In this document: positions 19,253-31,052 of the stretch, piece after piece
Position numbering within the stretch: the first letter of the stretch is position 1
Layout of the letters: the number at the start of each line of letters is the position of its first letter
From: Linnemannia schmuckeri
Taxonomy: Eukaryota > Mortierellomycota > Mortierellomycetes > Mortierellales > Mortierellaceae
Length of the DNA: 64,000 nt
Direction of reading: 5' to 3'
Assembly (NCBI GenBank): GCA_029449235.1
Contig: JANATG010000014.1
Location: 124,001-188,000 of the forward strand
The notes under the pieces: model-generated
The model's database searches: none
Told to the model about the DNA's origin: nothing
What the model saw: only the letters and a program-made list of their open reading frames with translations
Made by a program: the position numbers and the translations under genes

Positions 19253-19294
19253 ATTCATAGCGACATTGCTTTTTAATCCTTCGATGTCGGCTCT
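19253..19294. repeat. Dispersed repeat, copy 2
   Basis: Matches 5818-5859 at about 39 of 42 positions in the same orientation. It lies directly after the second unit of the 18.1-19.2 kb duplication, so it may mark the end of that element. Confidence 0.6.
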
Positions 19295-19352
19295 TCCTAT
19301 CATACTGAAGCAGAATTCAGTAAGCGTTGGATTGTTCACCCACTAATAAGGA

Positions 19353-19386
<34 letters not shown>

Positions 19387-19833
19387 CAGGTTTACCCTAC
19401 TGATGAAATTTTGCTGAAATAGTACCTGATCTCAGTATGAGGGGAGCCGTTCGTTCGGATAATTGGCATTTGGGCCTGCCTGAGCAGGCAATGGCCCGAA
19501 GCTGTCATCCGTTGGATTATAGCCAAGCGCCACTAAGTTACAACTCGTGCTAGAACGCGATAATGGTCGCCTTTTCCAAGTTTTAGTTGAATACGAATAG
19601 ATCATCGGGTCCTGAATCATACTACATGGGGTTATCTTACAGAACGAGAGACTTTGTGAGGTTCCTGTCAAGCTTAATTTCAAACGTTGGAAGAGATAGC
19701 TCCATTGCAGACGACTCTAATTGAGCGAGGTATTGTAAGCAATAGAGTATACTTGCTGCTACGATTTGCTGAGATTAAGTACATTGCTGCATAAAAGAAC
19801 AGCATCTTTTTTCTTTTCCATTCTCTTTTTATT

Positions 19834-19867
<34 letters not shown>

Positions 19868-20499
19868 GCATTGTTGCTCCATTACGGTTGTAAGCGCACT
19901 TTTTCCTGATATGTTGGCACGGAAACATGAAAGAAAATTGAAATTGGACTGGTGCCAAGAACAAATCAAACAACTGATGCTTCCCCGTCGTTCTGGCTAC
20001 ACAAGACTTTTTGAAAAAGAAGAAAATGTATTTCTCAGTGTAAACAAACAAACAAGGAGTGCACTTTAGCCCACAGCAGGTCAGACTGAAAGCTGCCGAC
20101 CGTTGTGCTCGTTGTTTAGATGTTTAGTAGGGCAAAAGAGAAGAGTAGGGAGGACTCATCGTTTGCTCGACATAAAAATATGAACGATTATGTGTCGGTG
20201 CACCTCTCCCAGTCGGAGCAGATAAAACAATTTCGAGGTTGTGGAGAAGGGAACTCAATTATTCACTTTCTTTCTACTCTCCGCATACTTGAACCACGGT
20301 TAAAAACGGGAGAAAGTTAAAGTCGGTTAGATCTTTGCTTTTGACTTGTGCTGTGCGAGTTCAGGAAAAATTATACACTGTTTAGTCTCTTTTCATATAC
20401 CCTTGCGCCCAAAGAACCTTTGTTGAAAAAAAATCAAATGCTCTTCCCCCTCACAATTATTCTTGTGGACATGCATGGACTCAGTTTTTTGTTTCTCCT
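19295..20499. other. Non-coding, T-tract
   Basis: No gene is recognised. It includes a 32-base T tract (19835-19866). The minus-strand open frame at 19432-19683 has no recognisable domain. Confidence 0.45.
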
Positions 20500-20708
20500 T
20501 TTGTAAGTAGTTAGGTAGATATTGCCTTTTCTTCTTTCGAGAGGAGGGCGCCTTGAGGAGTGAGAAAGAGAGATCTGAGGGGAGGAAGAAAGAGAAGGAG
20601 AAAGACTGTCAGTTGAAAGGCGCTTTGACCCCTACTAGTACACTTGAAAATTTGAAAATGTCAGTTTGAACCCTTTTCTCCCTCATGGATACCTTCGAAG
20701 GCCTCATG

Positions 20709-20739
<31 letters not shown>

Positions 20740-21040
20740 TTGGAGCTGCATTGGACAGAGGGTGAAAAACAATGCGGACGAGATTCTGCTATTTCTGTGC
20801 ACTACCCCCTCATATTTCTTTTTTCTTTATCATTCGTCAGAACGAGATTGGCGCAAAAAAAACTGAATTGGCTTTAGAAAAGAACGGTTGAATAGGAAAA
20901 GAAACAGCAAAAGACCTTCTCCGTCGACTCGGTAACACAGGGCATAAGAATTTATCTCCTACTCATGCCTGGCTTTCGGAACAAGAAAAAAATTAATTGT
21001 GGAGAAAGGAAGCGTTAATGATTGCTGCGCTTCTTCTGCT
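20500..21040 (+). repeat. Dispersed 545-bp repeat, copy A
   Basis: This segment recurs inverted at 61104-61649, about 40 kb away, nearly identical over most of its length. It includes an internal homopolymer run (A29 here, T32 there) and a block reading TTCTCCCTCATGGATACCTT. Similarity fades near 21040, where the copies differ at several bases. No long ORF is conserved. The family is unknown. Confidence 0.8.
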
Positions 21041-21730
21041 AGACAATAGGGTCATCAAACCCCCTTCTTATGTATGTGTTGGCATGATGTGCATGTAAGC
21101 ACTATCTGGTTGATGAAACATCAGCGATTCATAAAAACAACAATGTGATTAAACATAAACATGTATAATATTCATTCCTTACAAGTAGTAAGTAGGTCAT
21201 CATTTTTTTACTGGGAAGTATGATTGTGAGACGCAACAGGGGCTTGTTATTCTTAATCAGACAAAGCATAAGTTTTCGGTGAGAACGGATGGACCTGGGG
21301 CCGACTGTGGGAATGGCTCTGGATGGAGGGGAATCGACGAATGGATAACCGCCAGCGACAGAGCTCCAACAAAAGGCAGTCTCTGATTTAAGCTGGGCAG
21401 TTGACGCCAAACAAGCCTGCTTTAGGATCGACTAGTACATGCATCAAAGGTGATTAGGGGAGGGGGGAGCTTAGTATTTATCAATTTTCGACGCGCATTA
21501 CGTTCGTTTATACTCAAGTCAGGCATAAACACTAATGGTTCTTACCCATTGACTGAAGATACGTCTACTTTCAGTATTGGTGGCAAAGTATTCTCAGGAA
21601 AAGACGTGAATTTAAAAAAAGTAGTTGAAAAACATGTTCATGAGTCAAGCCAACCATGCACCCATCATCATTTTGTAGAAAATAATGTATAATGTCTTTG
21701 TTCTGACCTGATTCACGAGGCTAATTTTAC
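21041..21730. other. Non-coding, possible 3' exon of the ML gene
   Basis: The downstream exon of the broken ML-domain gene should lie here on the minus strand, but none could be assigned. The minus frame at 21129-21410 (STAQLKSETAFCWSS and on) does not resemble the family convincingly. Confidence 0.3.
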
Positions 21731-22111
21731 CTTTGCAAGAAGGATAGTCTTGAGGTCGCGACACATGGTCAAGTTGGTCGGGCCAGCAGCAACAGGGCAA
21801 GGAGTTCCGTTGGCAGCAAGGAGAGAGCACAAGGCCACAGCGTATTCAGAGTAGGCGAGTTATCCGCACAAACGTGCTTTGATAGAGTACTTGGCGCCCT
21901 GGAGGGTTGGCTCCGAGAGCGTGCCAGAGAGAGTCAGGCAGGATTGCTTGCCAATGCACATTAGGAAAGGAGAAATCGAGGCACTGATAACTGACAATTG
22001 AGCATTGGGAAAGAGAGGGTCACTGGTGATATTGGTGAACGCCCCAGTCTGGGCTGCGACCGCGGGGGGAAGACCGACGGCGACGGCAACAAGGGAGGCG
22101 GCAAACTCCAT
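21731..22111 (-). pseudogene. ML (MD-2-related lipid-recognition) domain protein, broken
   Basis: The start at 22111 gives a clear signal peptide (MEFAASLVAVAVGLPPAVAA), then ITSDPLFPNAQLSVISASIS, MCIGKQSCLTLSGTL and GAKYSIKARL. A TAA at 21860 follows, after which the same frame resumes with LAYSEYAVALCSLLAANGTP and CPVAAGPTNLTMC, up to a possible splice donor (AAG/GTAAAA at 21731/21730). The signal peptide, paired cysteines and the CPV-AGP-N-T motif fit secreted ML-domain proteins that bind lipids such as phosphatidylinositol and phosphatidylglycerol. The in-frame stop removes about half the domain, so I call it a pseudogene; a sequencing error is possible. The family assignment comes from pattern memory. 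Confidence 0.55.
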
Positions 22112-23695
22112 TTTGACTGGTGTGGATGGAGTCGAACTCACTAGGGGTGTGTGTAAAGAAGAAAATGAAACAAAAAAGTTGGCGTCTTCACTCACCTTTT
22201 TTTTATGACGATTCCTAGGGACCCGCGTCAAGTTTTTTACATGAAAGAAGCGGCTGGCAGCCTAGGCAGAGCAAACATTCTAATTCTCAATGGGACGCGG
22301 TAAGAAACGAAGAGAAGGGTTTAAAAATTGAATGAGTAAGTGGCGGCACGACGAAAAAAAAAAAAAAAAAACCAACAAATTTGATATGCAAGAATCTGCG
22401 ATTATAAAGGGTGTAAGTATATAAAATATGAATGTCGATGCTAGAACGAGATATAAACTAATGGGACCGATGAGGATAATGTGAGGAAGAGTCGATTAAA
22501 AAAATGGATACTCGACCGTTGGATTATCTGTACATCGTTTGTCCCCCACTGTACAAACGAATAACAGAGGATGGAAGGGATGGAAGAGGTGAAGGAAGAA
22601 CAACGCATGCTATTTCCTTCCGCCGCCTTGGTGACATAAAGAATTTCGACAACGAAGAAATAGATCCCGCTGTTAATAAACAACAGAAAAGGGGCACTTT
22701 AAGCACCAGCGAACGCGGAGGAAGGAAAGAAATGCTTTATTTCCATTGTTTCTATGCTTGTTTCTCAGTGGTAAATTTCAACATTTTAGCCGGCGCACTA
22801 CTGCTGATGAGTAATAGTCCGAAAAGGACATGACAACGAGAGTGCAACCGTGGATGAGTGAGGTGCGGCGATTTGTTGACGTTTGCTCATGTTTCTTATA
22901 AAGGTATGGGTGAAAACATACAACAGCCCAACCTTATTTTGTTTGTGCAAGCAGAAATACCGTTGACACTCACCAGTCATACGTGCTTCCAACTTGGAAG
23001 GGGAAAGAGGGAGAAAGAGATAGACAGAGAGAACAAAAACAAACAAACCCGGAATTGCTTTCTTTACAGCTGTGGAGTGTTCCTTTGTTTGTTCTGCGTC
23101 TGCTCACAATTGATTGCATGAGGACTGCCTTACTTCTTTCTTTTTTCACATCGTGGATTCCTCTACTTTCAAAGCTATATGCTTATATGCTTCTACCTCC
23201 GAGAGAGACCAGCCTTTAATAGTCTCTAGTCGTCGTTGGTCGCGTCCACAAAGAAAAGTTGCATGACTATGCCACATAAAAGGCAAATCAAATTTTATGA
23301 TGTTTCAGATCGAGGACTGCTGTTGGTCCACATGCATGAACGTCGCCCTGAAGTGATTTTTTTTTGCCACCAAATTTAGACTAATTCGCCCTGTGATCAA
23401 AATCAGTTCAGTGACGTGGGAGAGAAATAATTCTGGCGTCATCGTCGTTCTTTTCTCTTCGCTCTTATTCTTCTGTACGCTCTTTTTTTTTTTTTTTTTT
23501 CTCTATCGACTGCCATTTACCTTTTCCTTATATCCATCCATCGCCACCCGCTTCTTTTCTAGTTCACACCTCTCAAGGGATCCTCTCGACCCTTCAAACC
23601 CTTTATTCCATCGTCGTCTAACTCAACGACATCCTTTTACTCTCTTATTTCTCTTTGCACCCATCCATCATTCTACTACGGTCGTTGCTGCCAAC
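22112..23695. other. Intergenic, leader of the next gene
   Basis: No gene is supported. An A-run (about 22353-22370) and several short open frames are present. From about 23440 the plus strand becomes T- and CT-rich up to the start codon at 23696, as in the leaders of the other genes here. Confidence 0.5.
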
Positions 23696-25738
23696 ATGAC
23701 CCCAGCAGTGGCCCGGTTCTTCGAAACCGAAAAACTCGTCGCCAAGGTCGGAACATTCCTCAACAATAGGGACCTCTTGAGCTACATGCGCACCTGTCGC
23801 TTCTTTTATACATACTCTTCACCTCTACTCTACCGCAGTCTCAAACTCGACAACTTCAGTAACTACAAGAGACTGGCTCACTCCCCAGAGGCTCTCGAGG
23901 CCTGGACCCGGAACATCGACTTCATCCAGAGCATCTCCTTGGTCCAAGATGTTCTTGACCAGTATTACCCAAAAGAACTTGCCGTCGTCGCAGCTGTCGC
24001 TGCCGTCGCCACCATCGACAGAATCCTTCACGACCTCGCCTTCTCGCCTTCCGACACTCCAGCAGCAGCCATCGAGTCAACCACGTCTGATCACGGCAGC
24101 GGACAGACCCATAATGACGACACTACGACAGCCACAACTTCGGCTCCTGTCACCATCCCCATAGCCACGCCTCATGTCGCTAGAATGACGCTTCAACCCG
24201 CCAATCCTATCCCAGGGCTCTTACTCCCTCCTTTGACAAACTTGACCCATTTCCACTACCGGTACTCGACCAGTGAACGCGCCAGTTTTACGGACCTTGA
24301 CAGAAATGCCGACTGCCAAGCTGTCCAGCTCGTCGGTCTCCTGAGACAGAGTCCACACCTTCGAGTCATCCACTTGCACGACATCCTGGTCAGGGACAAA
24401 ATGGCTCTCGAGAAGTTCACAAGGACAATTTCTGGATACACAAAGCTGGAGACATTGGTGTTAGATGTTTGGGTTCCGGATTCCTGGTCGGATAGAGTTC
24501 TGGCCGCGGTCTTTTTCAGCTGCCCACAGTCGGTCAAGATCCTACGGATTGATTTTCAAAACTATTTAGGAGAGTCGAGGAGACTTGACATTGCTGCCAG
24601 GATCTTGGAAGCGCCTCTTCTCCGGCAAGACCCTACTCTGCACAACCTCGTAGAGTTTTTTCTTTCTGGGCCTTATCTTCCAGTGTTGGAGGATCTACTC
24701 GTTATGCTGGAGTATATTCCAGAGGTCACTACTTTGGGTTTGCCTCGGATTCGCAAGCCAGTTGATGCCGATCCTTTTGATCGGGACGCTGCTGATGCCG
24801 TCGGCCGAGTTGCCGTCGAAAAATGCCCCAAGATTAGGAATCTTGTTCAGTGTTCGGGCACTCTGGACAGCAGCCTGTCGCTGCTCGCGCCAGTCATTGA
24901 GGCGATGCCACAGACGTCTCTCAAGTCGTTGGCTGCCGTCTTGCTTTGTGAAAGCGAGGATCCATTTATGCCAGCACTTCATCGACATATCGGCTCTTTG
25001 ACCTCGATTGATTTCGACAGGTGCGAGGTGAGCAGTAGGACCATTCATAGGATCCTTCGCAGCTGTCCGCGCCTGGAGAAGTTTGAGGCTGCACACATTT
25101 ACAATCGCAAGTGTTTCCTCACTCTCGAGGATGCTACTGCTCAGCCATGGGCGTCGACCAAGCTCAAGTCACTCGGACTGGTGATTGATCTGGGCGATAT
25201 GGACATTCCAGACGTTGACTGGCATGACCTCACTCTGGAACAAAAGACCAGCCTAGGGCAGCTGGATGTGTTCTACCGACAGATCGGAGCCTTGACCAGA
25301 CTCAGGCATCTTGTATTGCAGGTGCTCGTTAATCCTGAGAACGAGAGCGATGGAGACGACCATGGCAAAGGAGCACTTGCACACAGCAAGCGATGCTTCC
25401 CGGGATTGCTGGCACAGGACGTGCCTGCATACAGTAAGCGCTGCTTCCCGGGATTGCTGAAACTAGGAAGTGGCATGGAGGGCAAGAATCGTGGCTGGCT
25501 GGATTGTCTATCAGGACTCCACAAGCTGGAACATCTGCATGGATCGTTCCATGTCGCGGTCGGTTATGACGAGTGCATGATAGGCCAGGCAGAAGCTGAG
25601 TGGATTGCCCAACACTGGCCAAAGTTGCGATCCGCTGATTTTTTGCGTGAGGATGATCCGCTGGTGCTTGTGAGTGGAGTCCCTCCATGTCTGGTATGGC
25701 TCAAGGAACAACTCCCAGGTCTACGTATTTTTGTTTAA
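23696..25738 (+). CDS. F-box-like/LRR protein, intronless
   Basis: A 680-residue protein. The ATG at 23696 is chosen because the 101 codons upstream are low-complexity leader with a T-run. The N-terminus looks like an F-box: VARFFETEKLVAKVGTFL, then DLLSYMRTCRFFYTYSSPLL. A Ser/Thr/Ala-rich linker (about residues 120-165) is followed by degenerate leucine-rich repeats: LTNLTHFHY, SPHLRVIHLHDI, YTKLETLVLDV, CPKIRNLVQCSG, GSLTSIDFDRCEVS, CPRLEKFEAAHI and LTRLRHLVLQV. Near residues 562-592 a 16-residue unit (core SKRCFPGLL) is tandemly duplicated. It is expected to be an SCF substrate adaptor. It differs from the other F-box genes here in having no intron after the F-box. Confidence 0.75.
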   Translation: MTPAVARFFETEKLVAKVGTFLNNRDLLSYMRTCRFFYTYSSPLLYRSLKLDNFSNYKRLAHSPEALEAWTRNIDFIQSISLVQDVLDQYYPKELAVVAAVAAVATIDRILHDLAFSPSDTPAAAIESTTSDHGSGQTHNDDTTTATTSAPVTIPIATPHVARMTLQPANPIPGLLLPPLTNLTHFHYRYSTSERASFTDLDRNADCQAVQLVGLLRQSPHLRVIHLHDILVRDKMALEKFTRTISGYTKLETLVLDVWVPDSWSDRVLAAVFFSCPQSVKILRIDFQNYLGESRRLDIAARILEAPLLRQDPTLHNLVEFFLSGPYLPVLEDLLVMLEYIPEVTTLGLPRIRKPVDADPFDRDAADAVGRVAVEKCPKIRNLVQCSGTLDSSLSLLAPVIEAMPQTSLKSLAAVLLCESEDPFMPALHRHIGSLTSIDFDRCEVSSRTIHRILRSCPRLEKFEAAHIYNRKCFLTLEDATAQPWASTKLKSLGLVIDLGDMDIPDVDWHDLTLEQKTSLGQLDVFYRQIGALTRLRHLVLQVLVNPENESDGDDHGKGALAHSKRCFPGLLAQDVPAYSKRCFPGLLKLGSGMEGKNRGWLDCLSGLHKLEHLHGSFHVAVGYDECMIGQAEAEWIAQHWPKLRSADFLREDDPLVLVSGVPPCLVWLKEQLPGLRIFV

Positions 25739-26065
25739 ATACGCCAAATTTACTCTCCTTGCGTGTTCTTTTTCTTGATTTCACAAGTCTTCTCAACACA
25801 AAAAAAAAGAGACTCACCTATTCCACGATCGCGCAGCTGACAAACCTACTCCTCCCCCCTTTCCGTCATTGAACTGCACTTATGAACTTCAAATAAAAGA
25901 CGCTCTAGCCTTGCAATTGATGCGTCTAGCCTCATGCCCCTGTAGCATTGCCACCAATACTGGTACTCGTGAGGGAGATAAGATGAACCCATCCCATCTT
26001 AATCATTTTCTTATTTTGCCTTTTGTAACGGCTGATACTCTCCGTCTAATCTGGCAACCTCCAGC

Positions 26066-26098
<33 letters not shown>

Positions 26099-26544
26099 AG
26101 TTCGCCAGGCTGATTTTTATTTAACAGGCGACCATCGATAAAAAAAAAAAGTTACACAACGACAACAATGAAAATGTAACAATGGTCTGTGCACTGCTAA
26201 AAAAGACGCGCCATGTTATTCATGTTTATGTCAATGAAAAAGCTGACAAAAAAGAAAAGATCATAAAAGAATAAAAAAGGCAGAACGATGAATAAGGAGA
26301 TTACATTGCTCATGAAATGCAAAAAGGAAATATCTCTCGGCAGGGCAAAATGGGGAGGTTCTTGTTTTTTTTTCCCTTTGAGATGTCCATTGTTGTTTCA
26401 TCTCTTTTTTTTTGTCCATATACGGTACTTAAAGTACACGTCTTTAAGGTTTTCATTTTACAGCTTCCTGTGAAAATGTCTAGAGTTTGTTATTATCTTT
26501 TGCACTACTTACCACCGACACCCTCTTCCTTCTCTTCTACTATT
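25739..26544. other. Intergenic
   Basis: A 30-base A tract (26067-26096) and AT-rich sequence lie between the convergent 3' ends of the F-box-like gene and the F-box pseudogene. The plus-strand frame at 26317-26982 overlaps the pseudogene antisense and is not called. Confidence 0.5.
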
Positions 26545-28665
26545 CTAACGCCGATAACCACCAAGGCCCTCCTCATCTCCCTCCAAAACACAACACTGCC
26601 CTTCACCACCACTACTACTGCGATCGGCTATCAGCTCCCTCCTCAAAACCTTTACATCCCAGCTACTCATCACACCCTTCACACTACACCAATTGACCAC
26701 AGGGCTCGCAGCCATGACCAACCGCGCCACATCCAGATTCATATCCAGTCTCGCCGTCGGCCTGTACCGCTGCGACCTAGGTCAAACCGTCAGGTTTTCA
26801 ACCGTCGCGAACCAGAACCCGCAATATGTCAGTGCAAACTTGCATCATACTTCACTCCTGTACTTGACCTCGTGTCGTTCTGCGGTACCGTAGAGGTTGT
26901 TGTAGCTGAGACGGAAGGCGTGGTGAACCCTTTCATCGACCAAATCCTGATTATGACAATAGTTAACGCTAAGCTCTCGTAGTTGACTCATCGAGTCCTG
27001 GAATCAATCAAACAGCCGCCGCAACTTCTCTTGTCCGTAATAACCACCAGCGAAATATCCAACGCCACCAGTCTCGAAAGTAGGCCCCAACTCGAACAGT
27101 CCTTGAACGCGTCCTGTGCCTGTGCTGCTGACGACAACCGTTCAGGTGCCGGTCCCGTTTTGCCAATATAGTTGGGTACGTCGACCCCTCCCACCGTTAA
27201 CGACTCGATATTGGACAGAGTCGATGATAGGGCCAATAGGTCGACCAGGACACGGTCCGGTCGATGTAGCGTGCCCGAGACAAACAAAACCTTCAACAGA
27301 TGTCTACTTTCACACATCTCCTCGTGATCCTCCAGTGCATCACCAAATCTGCCATACAGATCGTTAGGGTCCTTGTCAAACATCACAGAATTGAGTTCCA
27401 GTATTTCCAATCTATGAAACATTCTGACGAATTCAGGGACTCCAGGCAGCGTCTCAGGGTTATCGCACTCTTGGGTTCGAAGGACTCAAAGGTTTGGGCA
27501 CTGGATCGAGAGGATGGTCCAGGTGTCAGATAAGAGCTCGAATGATCGTCCTCCTAGAATGATCTCGTCTAGGTGGGGCACTCAACGAACCTGCGAAAGA
27601 TTGTGACCGGGAATAGGTATGACTTGGACTCGATCCTACGGACACGGTTCGAGGGTATCTGCAAAGAAACAACATTGTCGTTTGGAACTGGGAGCGAGGC
27701 GTTGATAGAGCTGTTGTTGTCGTTTTACAGTCTATCGCTGTCACCGCCCTTTGTCTGATGCCTAGCCGTCGTCTCCTGAACAGTAGCAGGTACACGACTT
27801 GCCGAGCTCTCTCTTACAACACGCATCACCCGCCGTTGGACTGTCATCGCTTTCGCTTCGGATAACCCAGGATTAGACCCATCTGCCCAAATTGCTTCTG
27901 CGGTAGGAACTCCATCTCCTCCAGTCCCGGACCACAGCACCTCAACAACTCCAAATACTCCTCTTCTTCAGTCACTACCAACCCTCTTGATTCTATCCCT
28001 CCTTTCTTGTTCTCTCGAAAAGAGCCCCTGGAGTCAAAAGGATCCAAGCTCAGCTCTTTCAAATCCCGGAGACAACAAAAATGCTCCACAATAACGACGC
28101 GTGGAAATACGTAACATCATACCGAACCCTAACCGCCTTCAAGCCCTCCTCCAAATGCACAAACAAGCTCTCAAGGGCAGAGTAGGTGACCCACATGGAC
28201 TTGTGGTCGAGTAAGAGGAAGAGACAGAAGAGGGTGACGGATTTGAGGATGAGGGGTGTTGAGATAAAGAAGGTATAAGAGCTTGATGTACGCGCCGTGG
28301 TGGAGAAGGGTAAGTTGTTTTAGGTGGATTTTTCATAGGACTACTTTTCTCCATCTGTAGGTCGCAAATATGCTGGTGCGTAATTAACAGAGCATAATAA
28401 GAAAAAAAAAGAGGATGAAGTTCCATGTCGATAATGGATACAAAAGGCATTGCGGACTTGGACGCCGTAGTATAGTAGTATTGTGAGGAGGGGAGTACCT
28501 GTTCCAGTCCTTGCACATGAGGCTGCATGTTTTAAAGTTCTTGTCATTAAGATAGTGACAGATATGGTCTTGTAGCTCCTGTAGTGAGAGCACTCTATTG
28601 TACAGCAGGCGCGCGTTGCTGATGCTGTTGTGGTTGCTCTTGTTGTTGTTCGTTGTCCTTTTCAT
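26545..28665 (-). pseudogene. F-box/LRR gene, heavily decayed
   Basis: The first exon (28665-28499) is intact: YNRVLSLQELQDHICHYL, KTCSLMCKDWN, ending AACAG/GTACTC as in its neighbours. Downstream the LRR part survives only in pieces in different frames: LESLFVHLEEGLKAVRVRYD and YFHASLLW (near 28080-28190), LRDLKELSLDPFDSRG (from about 28065), FHRLEILELNSVMFD to DISLVVITDKRSCGG (27422-26988), and a C-terminal piece, LDVARLVMAASPVV to GGYRR (26742-26545). At least three frame changes or stops separate them. I read this as an inactive member of the tandem F-box array. Confidence 0.7.
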
Positions 28666-29054
28666 GACTTTTTGACATGGGAGTGAACTGGAATGATCAA
28701 AGAAGAGAAGTGGAATGAATGGATATGAATGGAAGGTTGCTTTAGGAGTGAGAAAAGAGAAGAGATGAATTAATTAATGTGATCACAAAAAAAAAGTGAA
28801 TGAGAGGAAAAGAAGGAAGAGGTGAAAGTCAAGTCTGACAGAAACGCTCTCTCTTGCCCTCTCTCCCTCCCTCCTTCTCTCCTTCCTTCGACAATCTCGC
28901 GTGATGTCCTCTCTATTTATTTTTAATTTGGTTATCATTGCTGTGCCATGAGGTCAATGCTTCTTTACCTCCCACTGCGCCTTAACTATACATACACCAT
29001 CCTAAGCAAAATTTTACTAACAAGCTCCTCAAGAACACATACCTACAACTACAC
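28666..29054. other. Intergenic between tandem F-box genes
   Basis: GA-rich on the plus strand near 28680-28830 (the CT-rich leader of the gene at 26545-28665), then pyrimidine-rich toward 29054. No gene. Confidence 0.5.
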
Positions 29055-31052
29055 CTACGAAAAAAAGGCCTGTGAAGGCGTCAGATAAACGAATTCAACT
29101 CCCAAAAACACATCCCTCCATCCTTCAAGCCTCCCCCCTCTCACCCCTTCAACCTCAACCTCAACTCCAGTCCTAACCCCCACCTTCCTCACACTCGGTG
29201 CGGCTTTCAACAACACCTCTAGGCTACTAGATGACAATGTACATTCCCGTAGTCTCCTCCGATTATACCCACATCCGATCGCCACTTTCCGAAGATACGG
29301 GAGTTGGAATTCGAGGAGTCTGACTTCTTCGCGTCGGTTTGAGAGAGGATTGAAGGTGGATTTGGTGGTGTAGAGGGAGAGGAGTTGGGACCAGGCTATG
29401 CCTAAAGAGTGAAGAGTTGTAGATTGGGCGACGAGCGAGAAAAAATGCTTGAGGATATTTTTGGGGAAAGCGACTTTTGTGAAATCGAGTAATGTCAAAG
29501 TTTCGAAACATGTCCAAGGAACAGTGAAATCCACCAGGGGTTCGTCCCACTCCAGGACCTGGCGTGCATTCGTCCCTTGTTGTTGGCGCTGAGACGGTAA
29601 TAGACTGGATGTCTTGCCAACGGTCAGGGACTCGAGTGACACTGCCTCCAAGCCCACCAACGCATCTGCAAGGATCCGTGTCGAATGAGACATCGCACCC
29701 GTGAGCGAAAGTCGCTTCAATGGATGCCCTCTACCACCCTGTTCCACTTTGAGGTCCTGTAACCGCTTCCCCAATGCAACCAGATCCGGATCCCGTTCAA
29801 ACCCACAATCCACCAACTCCAGCGACTCCAACACCGGAAATTTCATAACGACGTCGCCAAGATCAGGCATATGCTGGGTGATCATATCGTCGTTCTCGAG
29901 ACGGATCGTCCTGAGGCGTGGACAGAACCGAGAGAAGAGTATCCATGTCTTGGGAGTGAAGCTTGCTCCTTGCGCCCTGCTGATTGTTAGTTCCTCGAGG
30001 AAGGGGCAGAGACTGCCGAGGTGGTGAAATGCTGTGACGTCGAGGGGGCTTGATTGAACATGCAGACGACGCAGACTGTATCCTTCAAAGCTTGGTATCG
30101 ACTGTGGAGGCATAGTTTCCGGCTTGGAAGGAGGTGTTGTAGAAATGAGGTTGGATTGGGAGAAGGAGGAAGAGAGCCGTCTTGACAACATGGTGAAAAG
30201 ATTTTCAGGACCGCGGTCATTGTTGGCCGACGGAGATAGCAACGATGACGAACCCTTCTTATCCACCTGCAACTGACCCTTATCCTTCCCTCCACCACCA
30301 CTTCTGCTCTCCTGACCGGGACTAGAACGCCCTATCTGCAAGAAGCAGCCTCCACAAATAAACGACTCCAATCCTTCACAAACATGTAAAATACTCATAT
30401 ACTCCCCCCTCGAATAATAGCCTACGACTCTATCCCCATCCTCAACCTCAACCTTCCCACTACCAACTCCAGAACAATACGGATCCAAATACAGCTCCTT
30501 CAACCCCTTCACCGCCCTCAGCCCCCACAACCTCATCGGATCCACCCACCTAATATCAAATCTCACATGCACCCTCGTCAATCTGACCATCCCCACACCC
30601 AAAAACATCTCCTCCAATGCTTCAGAGGAGACGCCTCCAGAATGCCGATCGAGATGGAGGTAGAGAGATCGGAGTGTAGGGCAGTGAAGAGTGATGGAGG
30701 CAATGATAGGAGGAGTGACGAATTCACAGGAGAGGCGTTGGATGTTGACGCCTTGGCGTTCGAGGAATTGGGTGTTGGTGTAGTGGTGTTGTTGTAATCT
30801 CATTTGGGACCATAGTAACCGTCCCCAGTACCTATTTAAAAGAATTAAACGGTCAGATCATTCTGAATGAGTAGAGGAAAAAATGCAGGGCGGAAAGAGT
30901 AGGTTCAGCACTCTAAAATTTAAGCACAAGTAACCGTACTGGCTCCATTGACGAGAGACGAGAGTACAGGTCTTGACATCCTTGTAGGTCAGGTACATCC
31001 GGATCTGGTCCTGTAATTCGTCAATCTCCAGAACTCTATCCAGCATTAGCAT
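29055..31052 (-). CDS. F-box/LRR protein, intact, two exons
   Basis: Exon 1 is 31052-30940 (LDRVLEIDELQDQIRMYLTY, KTCTLVSRQWS, donor CCA/GTACGG). Exon 2 is 30831-29055 (acceptor AAATAG), joined in phase 2 to give SQYWGRLLWSQMRLQQHH. The protein is about 630 residues. Exon 2 carries leucine-rich repeats (HCPTLRSLYLHLD, VKGLKELYLDP, LCPFLEELTIS, FCPRLRTIRLEND, FPVLESLELVD, HPLKRLSLTG, FETLTLLDF) and a Gly/Ser- and Lys-rich insertion around the middle. The C-terminus is Val/Gly/Glu-rich (VEVEVEGVRGGRLEG). The predicted role is SCF substrate recognition. It lies head-to-tail with the other minus-strand F-box genes. Confidence 0.8.

Noticed and set aside
21129..21410. Second exon of the ML-domain gene
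   Set aside because: The frame has no cysteine or strand pattern expected for the end of an ML domain, and no phase-matched acceptor was found.
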